Shown: piece after piece, positions 16,787 to 23,581 of the stretch | How positions within the stretch are numbered: position 1 is the first letter of the stretch | Layout: every line of letters begins with the position of its first letter | NCBI RefSeq assembly: GCF_900114975.1 | Contig: NZ_FOUU01000001.1 | Location: 496,001 to 560,000 of the forward strand | DNA length: 64,000 nucleotides | Reading direction: 5' to 3' | From: Thermodesulforhabdus norvegica | Lineage (GTDB): Bacteria > Desulfobacterota > Syntrophobacteria > Syntrophobacterales > Thermodesulforhabdaceae | The notes under the pieces: generated by a model | Database searches by the model: none | Told to the model about the DNA's origin: nothing | Seen by the model: the letters and a program-made list of their open reading frames with translations, nothing else | Translations under genes and position numbers: made by a program

Positions 16787-18160
16787 ATGAAAACCATTTC
16801 CGTCAAGAAAGGTATCACCATAAGGGCTGCCTTACCCGAACCTGCAGTTAAGACCTTATCCCCATCTACCAGAATGGTTTATCCGCTGGGAAATCGCTGG
16901 GGATGGTTGTTACCTGCACTTAAAGAAGGTGACCCGGTGGTTGCAGGCCAGCTCATTGCCTCTTCTTCATCTCCCAGGGTACCGGGTATAAGGTCAACTG
17001 TTTTCGGTAAGGTAAGCCGAATTATCAAGCTTCCTACAGTCCAGATGAAAGAGGGTCAGGCGGTTGAAGTCGTGGTCGAAAATCAGCCTGTAGAAGGCAC
17101 AGAAATGCTCACAAAGGTGGATGACTCCTCCGATGAAGGGCAAATCTTGAGCGCTTTACTTCAGGCGGGTATCTGGGAATCTGAAGACTACGGCTTGCCT
17201 CTTGCCCTGAGGGTTGCAGGACCCAAAAGCGTCCAGTCCTTCGCTTCATCTGCAACCGACGAAGATCTTGTGGCATCTGTGAAAAACATCCCGTACATTG
17301 ACCGACCCATTAAGATCCTTATTTTGAACGCAATCGACCGTGATCCTTACTGTCGAACCCGCTCTCATGTGCTGCTGAATCATCCTGATGAAATCGTATC
17401 TGCGGCGCGCCTGATTCGTAAAGTTGCTTCTCCTCAATCTGTAATACTGGCGGTACCTTCTAACCTCGCTAGCAATCCTTCGGTCCAGCAGTGTGCCCAG
17501 GCGCTTCAGGCAGAAATTGCGGTATCTGACGGCAAGTACCCTTCCGGTCTGGAATCCATCCTTATCTGGGCCTTAACGGGCAGAGAAATGATTTACCCTT
17601 CAAAAAACAGCAGGGCCCTGGAAACTGCGGTCGTGGATACGCTGGCTTTGTATCAGATCAAGCAGGCGCTCCTGGACGGCGATCCGGCTTTGAGGGTCCT
17701 TCTCCAGATCAATCTGGTTCCGGGTGGTGAATCCTTTATGATAGAGTGCTCTGTGGGAACGCCGATAAGTCACATAATGGATCAGCTCTCGATTTCTTCG
17801 GATCAGGTCACCAAATTCGTATTAGGAGGAAGATTTCTCGGTTATGCACATTACGACCTCAACGTCCCCGTAACCGGTGAAGTGGACGCCATAGACATCT
17901 TTACCGGTGATGTCTTCCACTACTCTCACGAACCCTGTGTTAGATGTGGTTTCTGTGTGAAGGTTTGTCCTGTATCTATCGTACCGGCCGAACTCAGCAT
18001 GTACTGCGAATATAAGCGATTTGAAGAAGCCGTTCACAAGGGGTTGTGGCAGTGCATTGAGTGTGGTCTTTGCGCCTATGTATGTCCGGCCCATAGGCCA
18101 ATGGTGCAGCTTATGCGGTATGGGAAATACGAACTGCAGTTCACGAGGGTGGCATCATGA
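16787..18160 (+). CDS. rnfC: Divergent RnfC-like (RnfC/NqrA-family) subunit with two 4Fe-4S clusters
   Basis: RnfC is the peripheral NADH- and FMN-binding subunit of the Rnf complex. This 457-residue protein has the family order: barrel-sandwich N-terminus, 51K-like domain, SLBB-like region (VGTPISHIMDQLSI) and ferredoxin end with CVRCGFCVKVCP and CIECGLCAYVCP. However, the glycine-rich GGxGFPT loop reads YGLPLALRV, and the NGxECEPY motif reads NAIDRDPYC. The N-terminal half (LLQAGIWE...) is closer in feel to NqrA, which also lacks these motifs but has no Fe-S clusters. NADH binding is therefore doubtful. The ATG at 16787 follows GGGGAG. Upstream in-frame codons from 16715 lack a ribosome-binding site. 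Confidence 0.8.
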   Translation: MKTISVKKGITIRAALPEPAVKTLSPSTRMVYPLGNRWGWLLPALKEGDPVVAGQLIASSSSPRVPGIRSTVFGKVSRIIKLPTVQMKEGQAVEVVVENQPVEGTEMLTKVDDSSDEGQILSALLQAGIWESEDYGLPLALRVAGPKSVQSFASSATDEDLVASVKNIPYIDRPIKILILNAIDRDPYCRTRSHVLLNHPDEIVSAARLIRKVASPQSVILAVPSNLASNPSVQQCAQALQAEIAVSDGKYPSGLESILIWALTGREMIYPSKNSRALETAVVDTLALYQIKQALLDGDPALRVLLQINLVPGGESFMIECSVGTPISHIMDQLSISSDQVTKFVLGGRFLGYAHYDLNVPVTGEVDAIDIFTGDVFHYSHEPCVRCGFCVKVCPVSIVPAELSMYCEYKRFEEAVHKGLWQCIECGLCAYVCPAHRPMVQLMRYGKYELQFTRVAS

Positions 18161-19134
18161 AAAAGGGCACTTTTATCGTTTCGCCTCCGCCTCATGTGCA
18201 TTCGGGCTGGAGTGTTTGCCGGGTGCATTGTGAGACGGTTCTTGCGCTGGTGCCCACAATACTGGCGGGCATATATTTCTTCGGTTTTGGAGTACTGAAA
18301 CCAATAGTTGCGGCAGTCGTGGGCACGGTTCTGGCGGAAGCCGTCTGGCAAAAGGCCATAAAAAGGCCTGTGACCGTTAGTGACGGTAGTGCAGTTTTAA
18401 CGGGGGTTTTACTGGGCCTTCTTATCTCGCCTTCCGTTCCCTGGTGGATTCCTTTCATTGGCGGCGTGATTGGAATTCTTGTACCCAAGCAGTTCTTCGG
18501 CGGAGTCGGCCAAAATGCATTCAGTACAGTTCTGGTGGGCTGGGCAGTGATGTACGTGTCCTATCAATCCATTATGGCCGATTATCCCATGCCTGCGCCC
18601 TTGTTCGGTTTGACCCCCGGAGGCTATGTGGAATATCCGCCAACGGAGGTTCTAAAGTGGGATGGGGTTGAAGTCGTTCGGGATATTCCACTTGTAGATC
18701 TGTTCATCGGAAATGTTCCCGGCACGGCGGGAACGACTTCCGTGCTCGCCGTCCTTATCGGCGGCATATATTTAATCCTGCGGGGCATAATCCCCTGGCA
18801 GATTCCCGTCTTCTACTTGATCGGAGCGGCAGGCTTTGAACTGATCTTCTGGATGATAAACCCCGCCAAGTATGCTTCCCCTATTTTCCACCTTTTCTCC
18901 GGATGGATGATGCTGGGTGCCTTCTTTCTTTCCACCGAAAAGGGCACGACGCCTCTTAAGCCTGCGCCGATGGTACTTTACGGCCTGGGTTGCGGCATCA
19001 TGACCATGATCATAAGAAACTGGGGTGTTTATGTGGACGGGGTGCCCTTTGCGATTCTTTTCATGAATGCTGTGGCGCCTCTTCTTGACAGGATGAAAAC
19101 CAAACCAATAGGGAGGGTAGAGGGCCTTGCGTGA
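18157..19134 (+). CDS. rnfD: RnfD membrane subunit
   Basis: A 325-residue polytopic subunit of the RnfD/NqrB family. Recognisable segments are SDGSAVLTGVLLGLLISPSVPWW, the LFIGNVPGTAGTTSVLAVLIGG loop and the C-terminal FHLFSGWMMLGAFFLSTEKGTTP. The family normally binds FMN covalently through a Thr in a D-x-x-S/T-G/S-A-T motif just before the GN-PG loop. Here the nearest Thr is in EYPPTEVLK, so the flavinylation motif is not clearly present. It overlaps rnfC by four bases (ATGA) and is translationally coupled. Confidence 0.9.
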   Translation: MKKGTFIVSPPPHVHSGWSVCRVHCETVLALVPTILAGIYFFGFGVLKPIVAAVVGTVLAEAVWQKAIKRPVTVSDGSAVLTGVLLGLLISPSVPWWIPFIGGVIGILVPKQFFGGVGQNAFSTVLVGWAVMYVSYQSIMADYPMPAPLFGLTPGGYVEYPPTEVLKWDGVEVVRDIPLVDLFIGNVPGTAGTTSVLAVLIGGIYLILRGIIPWQIPVFYLIGAAGFELIFWMINPAKYASPIFHLFSGWMMLGAFFLSTEKGTTPLKPAPMVLYGLGCGIMTMIIRNWGVYVDGVPFAILFMNAVAPLLDRMKTKPIGRVEGLA

Positions 19135-19135
19135 C

Positions 19136-19690
19136 ATGGTAAAGATGGTCGTCGTACTTACGGCCATATGCGCCGTATCGGGTTTTACCCTTGCCTTCCT
19201 GAACGATGCAACCCGGGAGGCACGGGCTTATCAGTTGCTCAAATTCGTGAAGGAACCTTCCATCAGAGCAGTTTTCTCGGTACTGGATTATGACAACGAT
19301 CCCATAAAGGATCGTATGGAGGTCAAGGTAGGAGAGGAAACCAAAACCGTTTTTCCTGCCAAAAAGGGTGGTCAGGTTATAGCCGTGGCGTTGGATGCTG
19401 CTGCTTCTGGTTACGGCGGTCCGGTAGAGGTCATGGTGGGATTTAAGCCTGATGGTACTCTTGTGGGAATTGGTATAATGAGACATTCGGAAACACCCGG
19501 ACTGGGAGCAAGGGTTACGGAAGATGTCTTTACGTCTCAGTTCAGAGACAAGACACCTCCCATAAAACTGTCGGCACAGGGTGGTACGATAAACGCCGTA
19601 TCAGGGGCCACGATCTCCAGTACTGCTGTCGTTACTGCGGTAAATCAGGCAAGTGAAATCTTTTCTCAGATCAAGGGGGAGGTTTTTTAA
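19136..19690 (+). CDS. rnfG: RnfG flavoprotein subunit
   Basis: A 184-residue subunit anchored by one N-terminal helix (VVVLTAICAVSGFTLAFL), with a periplasmic FMN domain. The covalent FMN attachment motif is intact as NAVSGATISSTAVV (S-G-A-T), and SETPGLGARV is conserved. It relays electrons between RnfD and RnfE/A. The ATG is one base after the rnfD stop. A TTG at 19127 overlapping rnfD would add three residues. Confidence 0.92.
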   Translation: MVKMVVVLTAICAVSGFTLAFLNDATREARAYQLLKFVKEPSIRAVFSVLDYDNDPIKDRMEVKVGEETKTVFPAKKGGQVIAVALDAAASGYGGPVEVMVGFKPDGTLVGIGIMRHSETPGLGARVTEDVFTSQFRDKTPPIKLSAQGGTINAVSGATISSTAVVTAVNQASEIFSQIKGEVF

Positions 19691-19693
19691 CCT

Positions 19694-20281
19694 ATGAGTG
19701 TTGCAAAAGAATTCACAAAGGGTTTGTGGAAAGAAATACCTCCTTTCAGGCTTGTTCTCGGGCTTTGTCCGACACTTGCCGTAACCACAGCGGCCGAAAA
19801 CGGGCTTGGTATGGGGTTGGCCACAACCTTCGTCCTGGTGGGTTCCAATTTTATAGTCTCAATTCTGCGTAAGATCATACCTTCTAAAGTTAGAATAGCC
19901 TCCTTCATCGTTGTCATTGCAACTTTTGTTGTTATGGTGGAATTGCTCATGCAGGCTTACTTCTATCCTCTATACAAGGTGCTTGGAATTTTTATACCCT
20001 TAATCGTGGTTAACTGTATCGTTCTAGGTCGAGCTGAGGCTTTTGCCTCAAAAAACGGGGTAATTCTGTCTCTGGCCGATGGGCTCGGCATTGGGCTTGG
20101 TTTTACCATCTCGCTTACGGTGCTCGGAGCTATAAGAGAACTTTTCGGAAGTGGCACAATCTTCGGGCATGCCGTTATGGGGGCATCTTTTGAACCTTTG
20201 AGTTTCCTGATAAAAGCCCCGGGGGCTTTTCTGTGTCTGGGTGTTATTCTCGCAATTATGAACGCCATCAGCGAAAAGTAA
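19694..20281 (+). CDS. rnfE: RnfE membrane subunit
   Basis: A 195-residue protein with six predicted helices. The two half-membrane cysteine motifs are LGLCPTLAVT and PLIVVNCIVLGRAEAFA. Together with the cysteines of RnfA they bind the [2Fe-2S] cluster at the membrane centre of Rnf and Nqr. It starts 3 bases after rnfG. Confidence 0.94.
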   Translation: MSVAKEFTKGLWKEIPPFRLVLGLCPTLAVTTAAENGLGMGLATTFVLVGSNFIVSILRKIIPSKVRIASFIVVIATFVVMVELLMQAYFYPLYKVLGIFIPLIVVNCIVLGRAEAFASKNGVILSLADGLGIGLGFTISLTVLGAIRELFGSGTIFGHAVMGASFEPLSFLIKAPGAFLCLGVILAIMNAISEK

Positions 20282-20296
20282 GAGAGTGAGCGGGCC

Positions 20297-20875
20297 ATGA
20301 ACGAGTATTTGTTGATTGTTATCAGTGCCGTTCTTGTAAAAAACATCCTTTTGATACGTTATCTCGGTAACTGTCCTTTTCTGGGCGTGTCCAACCGAAT
20401 GGACACGGCTACCGGCATGGCTATGGCCGTCGTCTTCGTCATGACGCTGGCCAATCTCATAACCTGGTGTGTTCACAGATACATTCTCGTTCCCTTTGGT
20501 CTTGAATACCTTCGCACCATTGCCTTCATATTGGTAATCGCATCGCTGGTTCAACTTGTGGAAATGTTCTTGCAAAAGTCAGTGCCTGTTCTCTACAGAA
20601 TGCTGGGGATTTTCCTGCCTTTGATTACAACAAATTGCGCCGTGCTTGGTGCGGCTGTTATAGCCATTAACGAGGAGTATAACCTTGCCCAGGGTGTTGT
20701 CTTCGGCATTGCCTCTGCCGTTGGTTTCGGTCTGGCACTGATATTGATGACTGGGCTTCGTGAAAGGTATGCTCTTCAGCCCGTACCCCGGCATTTCAGG
20801 GGTACTTCATCGGGCTTAATTACTGCAAGTTTGCTTGCTCTGGCCTTTTTTGGCTTTTTTGGAATGGTTGAATAG
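20297..20875 (+). CDS. rnfA: RnfA membrane subunit
   Basis: A 192-residue six-helix protein with cysteine motifs RYLGNCPFLGVS and PLITTNCAVLGAAVI, the RnfE partner in holding the central [2Fe-2S] cluster and conducting Na+ or H+. It is the last gene of the operon. In most genomes rnfB, encoding the ferredoxin-facing Fe-S subunit, follows rnfA, but here the next element is a promoter and a cobalamin riboswitch. Confidence 0.94.
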   Translation: MNEYLLIVISAVLVKNILLIRYLGNCPFLGVSNRMDTATGMAMAVVFVMTLANLITWCVHRYILVPFGLEYLRTIAFILVIASLVQLVEMFLQKSVPVLYRMLGIFLPLITTNCAVLGAAVIAINEEYNLAQGVVFGIASAVGFGLALILMTGLRERYALQPVPRHFRGTSSGLITASLLALAFFGFFGMVE

Positions 20876-20879
20876 AAGT

Positions 20880-20908
20880 TTGACCTTTTTTCATACTTGC
20901 GTTATTTA
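20880..20908 (+). promoter_or_regulatory. Putative promoter of the riboswitch-cbpA-cbpB unit
   Basis: TTGACC and TATTTA are 17 bases apart, beginning five bases after the rnfA stop. The -10 ends 23 bases before the first riboswitch stem, so the peptide locus can be transcribed independently of rnf. Confidence 0.5.
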
Positions 20909-20931
20909 CGGAGTTGAAAGAGCGTAGCTAA

Positions 20932-21113
20932 GGCTTCGGCATCCCGGAACACGGTGAAAATCCGTGGCGGACCCGCCGCTGTGATCGGGGACGGGAGGTC
21001 ACCCCAGGGATTCGGGAGTTAGCTTTCCGGATCCGGCCACTGTTCTGCTCAAGCAGAATGGGAAGGCTGTGGCCATCCCGGATGATCCGAGAGCCAGAAG
21101 ACCTGTCGAAGCC
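20932..21113 (+). promoter_or_regulatory. Cobalamin riboswitch
   Basis: The conserved core is present in order: GGAACACGGTGAAAATCCG, GCGGACCCGCCGCTGTGA, GCCACTG, TGGGAAGGC and the B12 box AGCCAGAAGACCTGTC. The closing P1 stem is GGCTTCG (20932-20938) with CGAAGCC (21107-21113), all seven pairs. Such RNAs bind adenosylcobalamin or related forms and switch off downstream expression when B12 is plentiful. The expression platform downstream is an intrinsic terminator, so control is probably by premature termination. Confidence 0.95.
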
Positions 21114-21143
21114 GTTAGCGGGCAATCCTGATGGCAAAGGGAT

Positions 21144-21192
21144 CCCGGATCGATCACGCTGTAGGTGTGTGGTTGATCCGGGTTTTTCTTTT
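21144..21192 (+). terminator. Riboswitch expression-platform terminator
   Basis: A 14-bp stem (CCCGGATCGATCAC with GTGGTTGATCCGGG, including G-T pairs) and an 11-base loop are followed by TTTTTCTTTT. The aptamer sequence around 21076-21090 contains ATCCCGGATGATCCG, which resembles the 5' arm and could compete for the 3' arm as antiterminator. Confidence 0.85.
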
Positions 21193-21221
21193 AAACCAAA
21201 ACCGTAACGGGAGGTACTGAC

Positions 21222-21314
21222 ATGAAGGCAAAGGTCATCAGTTACCGTCGTCGCTGCCGTTCTGCTGCCGGAACCGGGCTTTCCCACTACATTTTGTTGA
21301 CTCCCAAAAAGTAA
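21222..21314 (+). CDS. cbpA: Radical-SAM-modified peptide precursor, CbpA type
   Basis: A 30-residue peptide with a strong ribosome-binding site (GGGAGG, 7 bases before ATG). It starts MKAKVISYRRRCR and ends GTGLSHYILLTPKK: a basic first half with a single Cys at residue 12 and a Gly/Ser/His/Tyr-containing second half. It lies between a cobalamin riboswitch and a radical SAM/SPASM maturase, which matches the CbpA precursor family named in TIGRFAM/NCBI annotation (from memory, not searched). The maturase probably modifies residues in the peptide. The mature product and its function are unknown. It could be a secreted or cell-retained factor made when B12 is short. Confidence 0.8.
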   Translation: MKAKVISYRRRCRSAAGTGLSHYILLTPKK

Positions 21315-21340
21315 CCTAGCTACCGACCACTAATCGGGAA

Positions 21341-21366
21341 TCACGGCAGGCCGTGGCCTGCCGTGA
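21341..21366 (+). repeat. Perfect 12-bp hairpin between cbpA and cbpB
   Basis: TCACGGCAGGCC and GGCCTGCCGTGA are exact inverted repeats around the two bases GT. No T tract follows, so it is unlikely to be a strong terminator. It lies 26 bases after the cbpA stop and could set the ratio of peptide to enzyme by partial termination or by protecting the peptide mRNA. Confidence 0.8.
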
Positions 21367-21399
21367 CGAATTAGAAACTCGGGGAGGAAAGTTACCACT

Positions 21400-22776
21400 A
21401 TGACAATCCCGCTTTACGCAAACACCGGTTATGGACCACACTTCAGCGTAATCGACATCGGCCTCAAGGACAAGGTCGCCGTAATTGACCCCGACACAGG
21501 CTTCTGGGCCCTGAGTGAATCAAGTTCGTTGGGTGATATACTGGCCGGCGACTTTGCAGAAAAATACATGGACCAACGGCAAAGTTTCGCCGAGGAAATG
21601 GATAATTTCCGATTTAACCTTACTCCCTCGGCCGTGTACTTCAACCCCACGGAAAAATGCAACTTTAACTGCACTTATTGCTATATTCCGGAGGAAATTC
21701 GGCGTAACGGCGTAACAATGACCTCCGAAGAAGTTTCCAGGGCCCTCAATGTCCTGAAGGAATATTTCGGTAAAACTCTGCCCCCGAAGGTTAAACCTCA
21801 AGTTATCTTCCACGGAAGCGAACCGATGATCGCCCGTGACGCCGTTTTCCGGGCAATTGAGGATTTTCGTGATGATTTCCTGTTCGGCATACAGACAAAC
21901 GGCATTCTTCTGGATCGCGAAGCAGTGGAGTTCCTGACATCACGGAACACCGGAATCGGGCTGTCTCTAGATGCCCCCGTTGAAGAGGTTGCCAACACAA
22001 CCCGGAAGAACTGGAGCGGTCAGGGGGGATTCCGAAAAATCCTCGAAGTGCTGGAGATGCTTCGAGAATATCCGGCCTACAATGTCATTACCACGGTCAC
22101 CCGAGAAAATGTCCATCTTCTACCGCAGATGGTTGACTTCTTTGCAGATCTGGGCGTTCAAATGGTGATGTTTAACCCCGTAAGATGCACTCAACGGGGA
22201 GGCAGAGAACTTAAACCCGAGGACTCCATTATGGCAGAATACTTCTGCCGTGCCCTAGACCAGACGAGAACCGTAAGAGACCGCAAGGGATTCAAAATTG
22301 TGGTGGTTAATTTTGCCAACGTCCTGGCCGGGATTCTCGGCCCCACGACAAGAAGGCTCATGTGCGACATATCGCCATGTGGCGGAGGCAGGTGCTTTTT
22401 TGCGGTTTCGGCCCGGGGAGATCTCTTTCCCTGCAGTGAATTCGTGGGATTTCCCGAATTCCGTGGAGGAAACCTTTTAAAAGACCCTGTTGAAAATGCC
22501 CTTAAATCCGAACCTTTCCTCAAGGTTACGAATCGCAAGGTGGAAGACATAGCCCCCTGTTTCAGGTGCGCCATAAAACACTTCTGCGGCGCTCCTTGCC
22601 CTGCCGAAGTGTACTCTCTTCACGGAAAACTCAATGCTCCGGCCCCCTATTGCAAATTTTACGAGGAGCAGGTTCGATACGCTTTCAGGGTAATAGCGTC
22701 CGGAGAAGAAAAAGAATTCCTTTGGGACGGCTGGGAGGAAGAAACGGAGGAAACCTTTTCTCAGATCCTGCCTTAG
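21400..22776 (+). CDS. cbpB: Peptide-modifying radical SAM/SPASM maturase, CbpB type
   Basis: A 458-residue radical SAM enzyme. The cluster motif is TEKCNFNCTYCYIPEE, and the GGEP motif appears as HGSEP, as in several peptide maturases. A SPASM domain for auxiliary Fe-S clusters spans about residues 320-430 (CDISPCGGGRCFFAVSARGD, then CFRCAIKHFCGAPCP and YCKFYEE). The first 85 or so residues may be a peptide-recognition region. GGGGAGG lies 14 bases upstream. It should install a carbon-based crosslink or other change in the 30-residue peptide. The riboswitch upstream places it under cobalamin control. Confidence 0.88.
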   Translation: MTIPLYANTGYGPHFSVIDIGLKDKVAVIDPDTGFWALSESSSLGDILAGDFAEKYMDQRQSFAEEMDNFRFNLTPSAVYFNPTEKCNFNCTYCYIPEEIRRNGVTMTSEEVSRALNVLKEYFGKTLPPKVKPQVIFHGSEPMIARDAVFRAIEDFRDDFLFGIQTNGILLDREAVEFLTSRNTGIGLSLDAPVEEVANTTRKNWSGQGGFRKILEVLEMLREYPAYNVITTVTRENVHLLPQMVDFFADLGVQMVMFNPVRCTQRGGRELKPEDSIMAEYFCRALDQTRTVRDRKGFKIVVVNFANVLAGILGPTTRRLMCDISPCGGGRCFFAVSARGDLFPCSEFVGFPEFRGGNLLKDPVENALKSEPFLKVTNRKVEDIAPCFRCAIKHFCGAPCPAEVYSLHGKLNAPAPYCKFYEEQVRYAFRVIASGEEKEFLWDGWEEETEETFSQILP

Positions 22777-22782
22777 GTCTAT

Positions 22783-22810
22783 AAGGGGTCCGATTTAGGT
22801 CGGACCCTTT
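22783..22810. terminator. Bidirectional terminator between cbpB and kdsB
   Basis: GGGTCCGA and TCGGACCC form a perfect 8-bp stem with a 6-base loop between the two convergent genes. A T-rich run follows on the plus strand. On the minus strand the stem begins within three bases of the kdsB stop. Confidence 0.7.
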
Positions 22811-23553
22811 CATTTCTTGTTTTTCAGGTACCTGAGAAATTCTTCAACATCGTCCGGCGTATCTATAGAAATTGTATCCCGTGAAGACGGAAGAATTTTA
22901 ACGGAATAGCCCCGTTCAAGGGCTCTGAGCTGTTCCAGGCGCTCAAGTTGTTCCAGCTTACCCGGTGGCAACTTCACAAAAGTTTTCAAAAAGCCGTAAC
23001 GATAACCATAAAACCCCAGATGCTTCCACCAGACCAGATTATCAGACGTGTCGTCTCTGACGTGTGGTATCGGAGCACGGGAAAAGTAAAGAGCTCGCAT
23101 TTCGTTATCAAAAACAACCTTGACGGTGTTGGGATTCAGGAATTCTTCTTTTGATTTTGATCGATAGGCCAGCGTAATAATGGAGAATTCCGGATACTCC
23201 ACACAAGCCGTTATCAAATCGTCCACAATCTGCCCGTCAACCGTGGGTTCATCACCCTGTACGTTAATAATGACGTCCTCGTCGCGGCAACCGTACTTCT
23301 CGGCCGCTTCGGCTATTCTATCGGTCCCGGACAAGTGTTCGGAACTGGTCAGCACGACAGATGCACCGAAGCTTTCGGCTTCCTCACGAATCCTTTCATC
23401 ATCCGTGGCTATTATCACATTATCGGCTTTCAGGCTCCGGGAGCATCCCTCGTAAACCCACCTTAATAAGGACTTCCCCGCCAACTTCAAAAGAGGCTTT
23501 CCGGGAAGCCTTGTCGAAGAGTACCTTGCCGGTATAAAGACATAAGTTGCCAT
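22810..23553 (-). CDS. kdsB: 3-deoxy-manno-octulosonate cytidylyltransferase
   Basis: KdsB activates KDO with CTP for lipid A core synthesis in the cytoplasm. The 247-residue protein opens with FIPARYSSTRLPGKPLLKLAGK, the nucleotide-binding loop, followed by VIIATDDERI, SGTDRIAEAA, NVQGDEP and GFYGYRYGFL. It shows that the organism is a Gram-negative with LPS. GAGG lies 8 bases before its ATG. It is divergent from glnE with only 28 bases between the starts. Confidence 0.95.
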   Translation of the reverse strand: MATYVFIPARYSSTRLPGKPLLKLAGKSLLRWVYEGCSRSLKADNVIIATDDERIREEAESFGASVVLTSSEHLSGTDRIAEAAEKYGCRDEDVIINVQGDEPTVDGQIVDDLITACVEYPEFSIITLAYRSKSKEEFLNPNTVKVVFDNEMRALYFSRAPIPHVRDDTSDNLVWWKHLGFYGYRYGFLKTFVKLPPGKLEQLERLEQLRALERGYSVKILPSSRDTISIDTPDDVEEFLRYLKNKK

Positions 23554-23581
23554 GAAAACCTCTTAATGTGGAGGAACCTCG

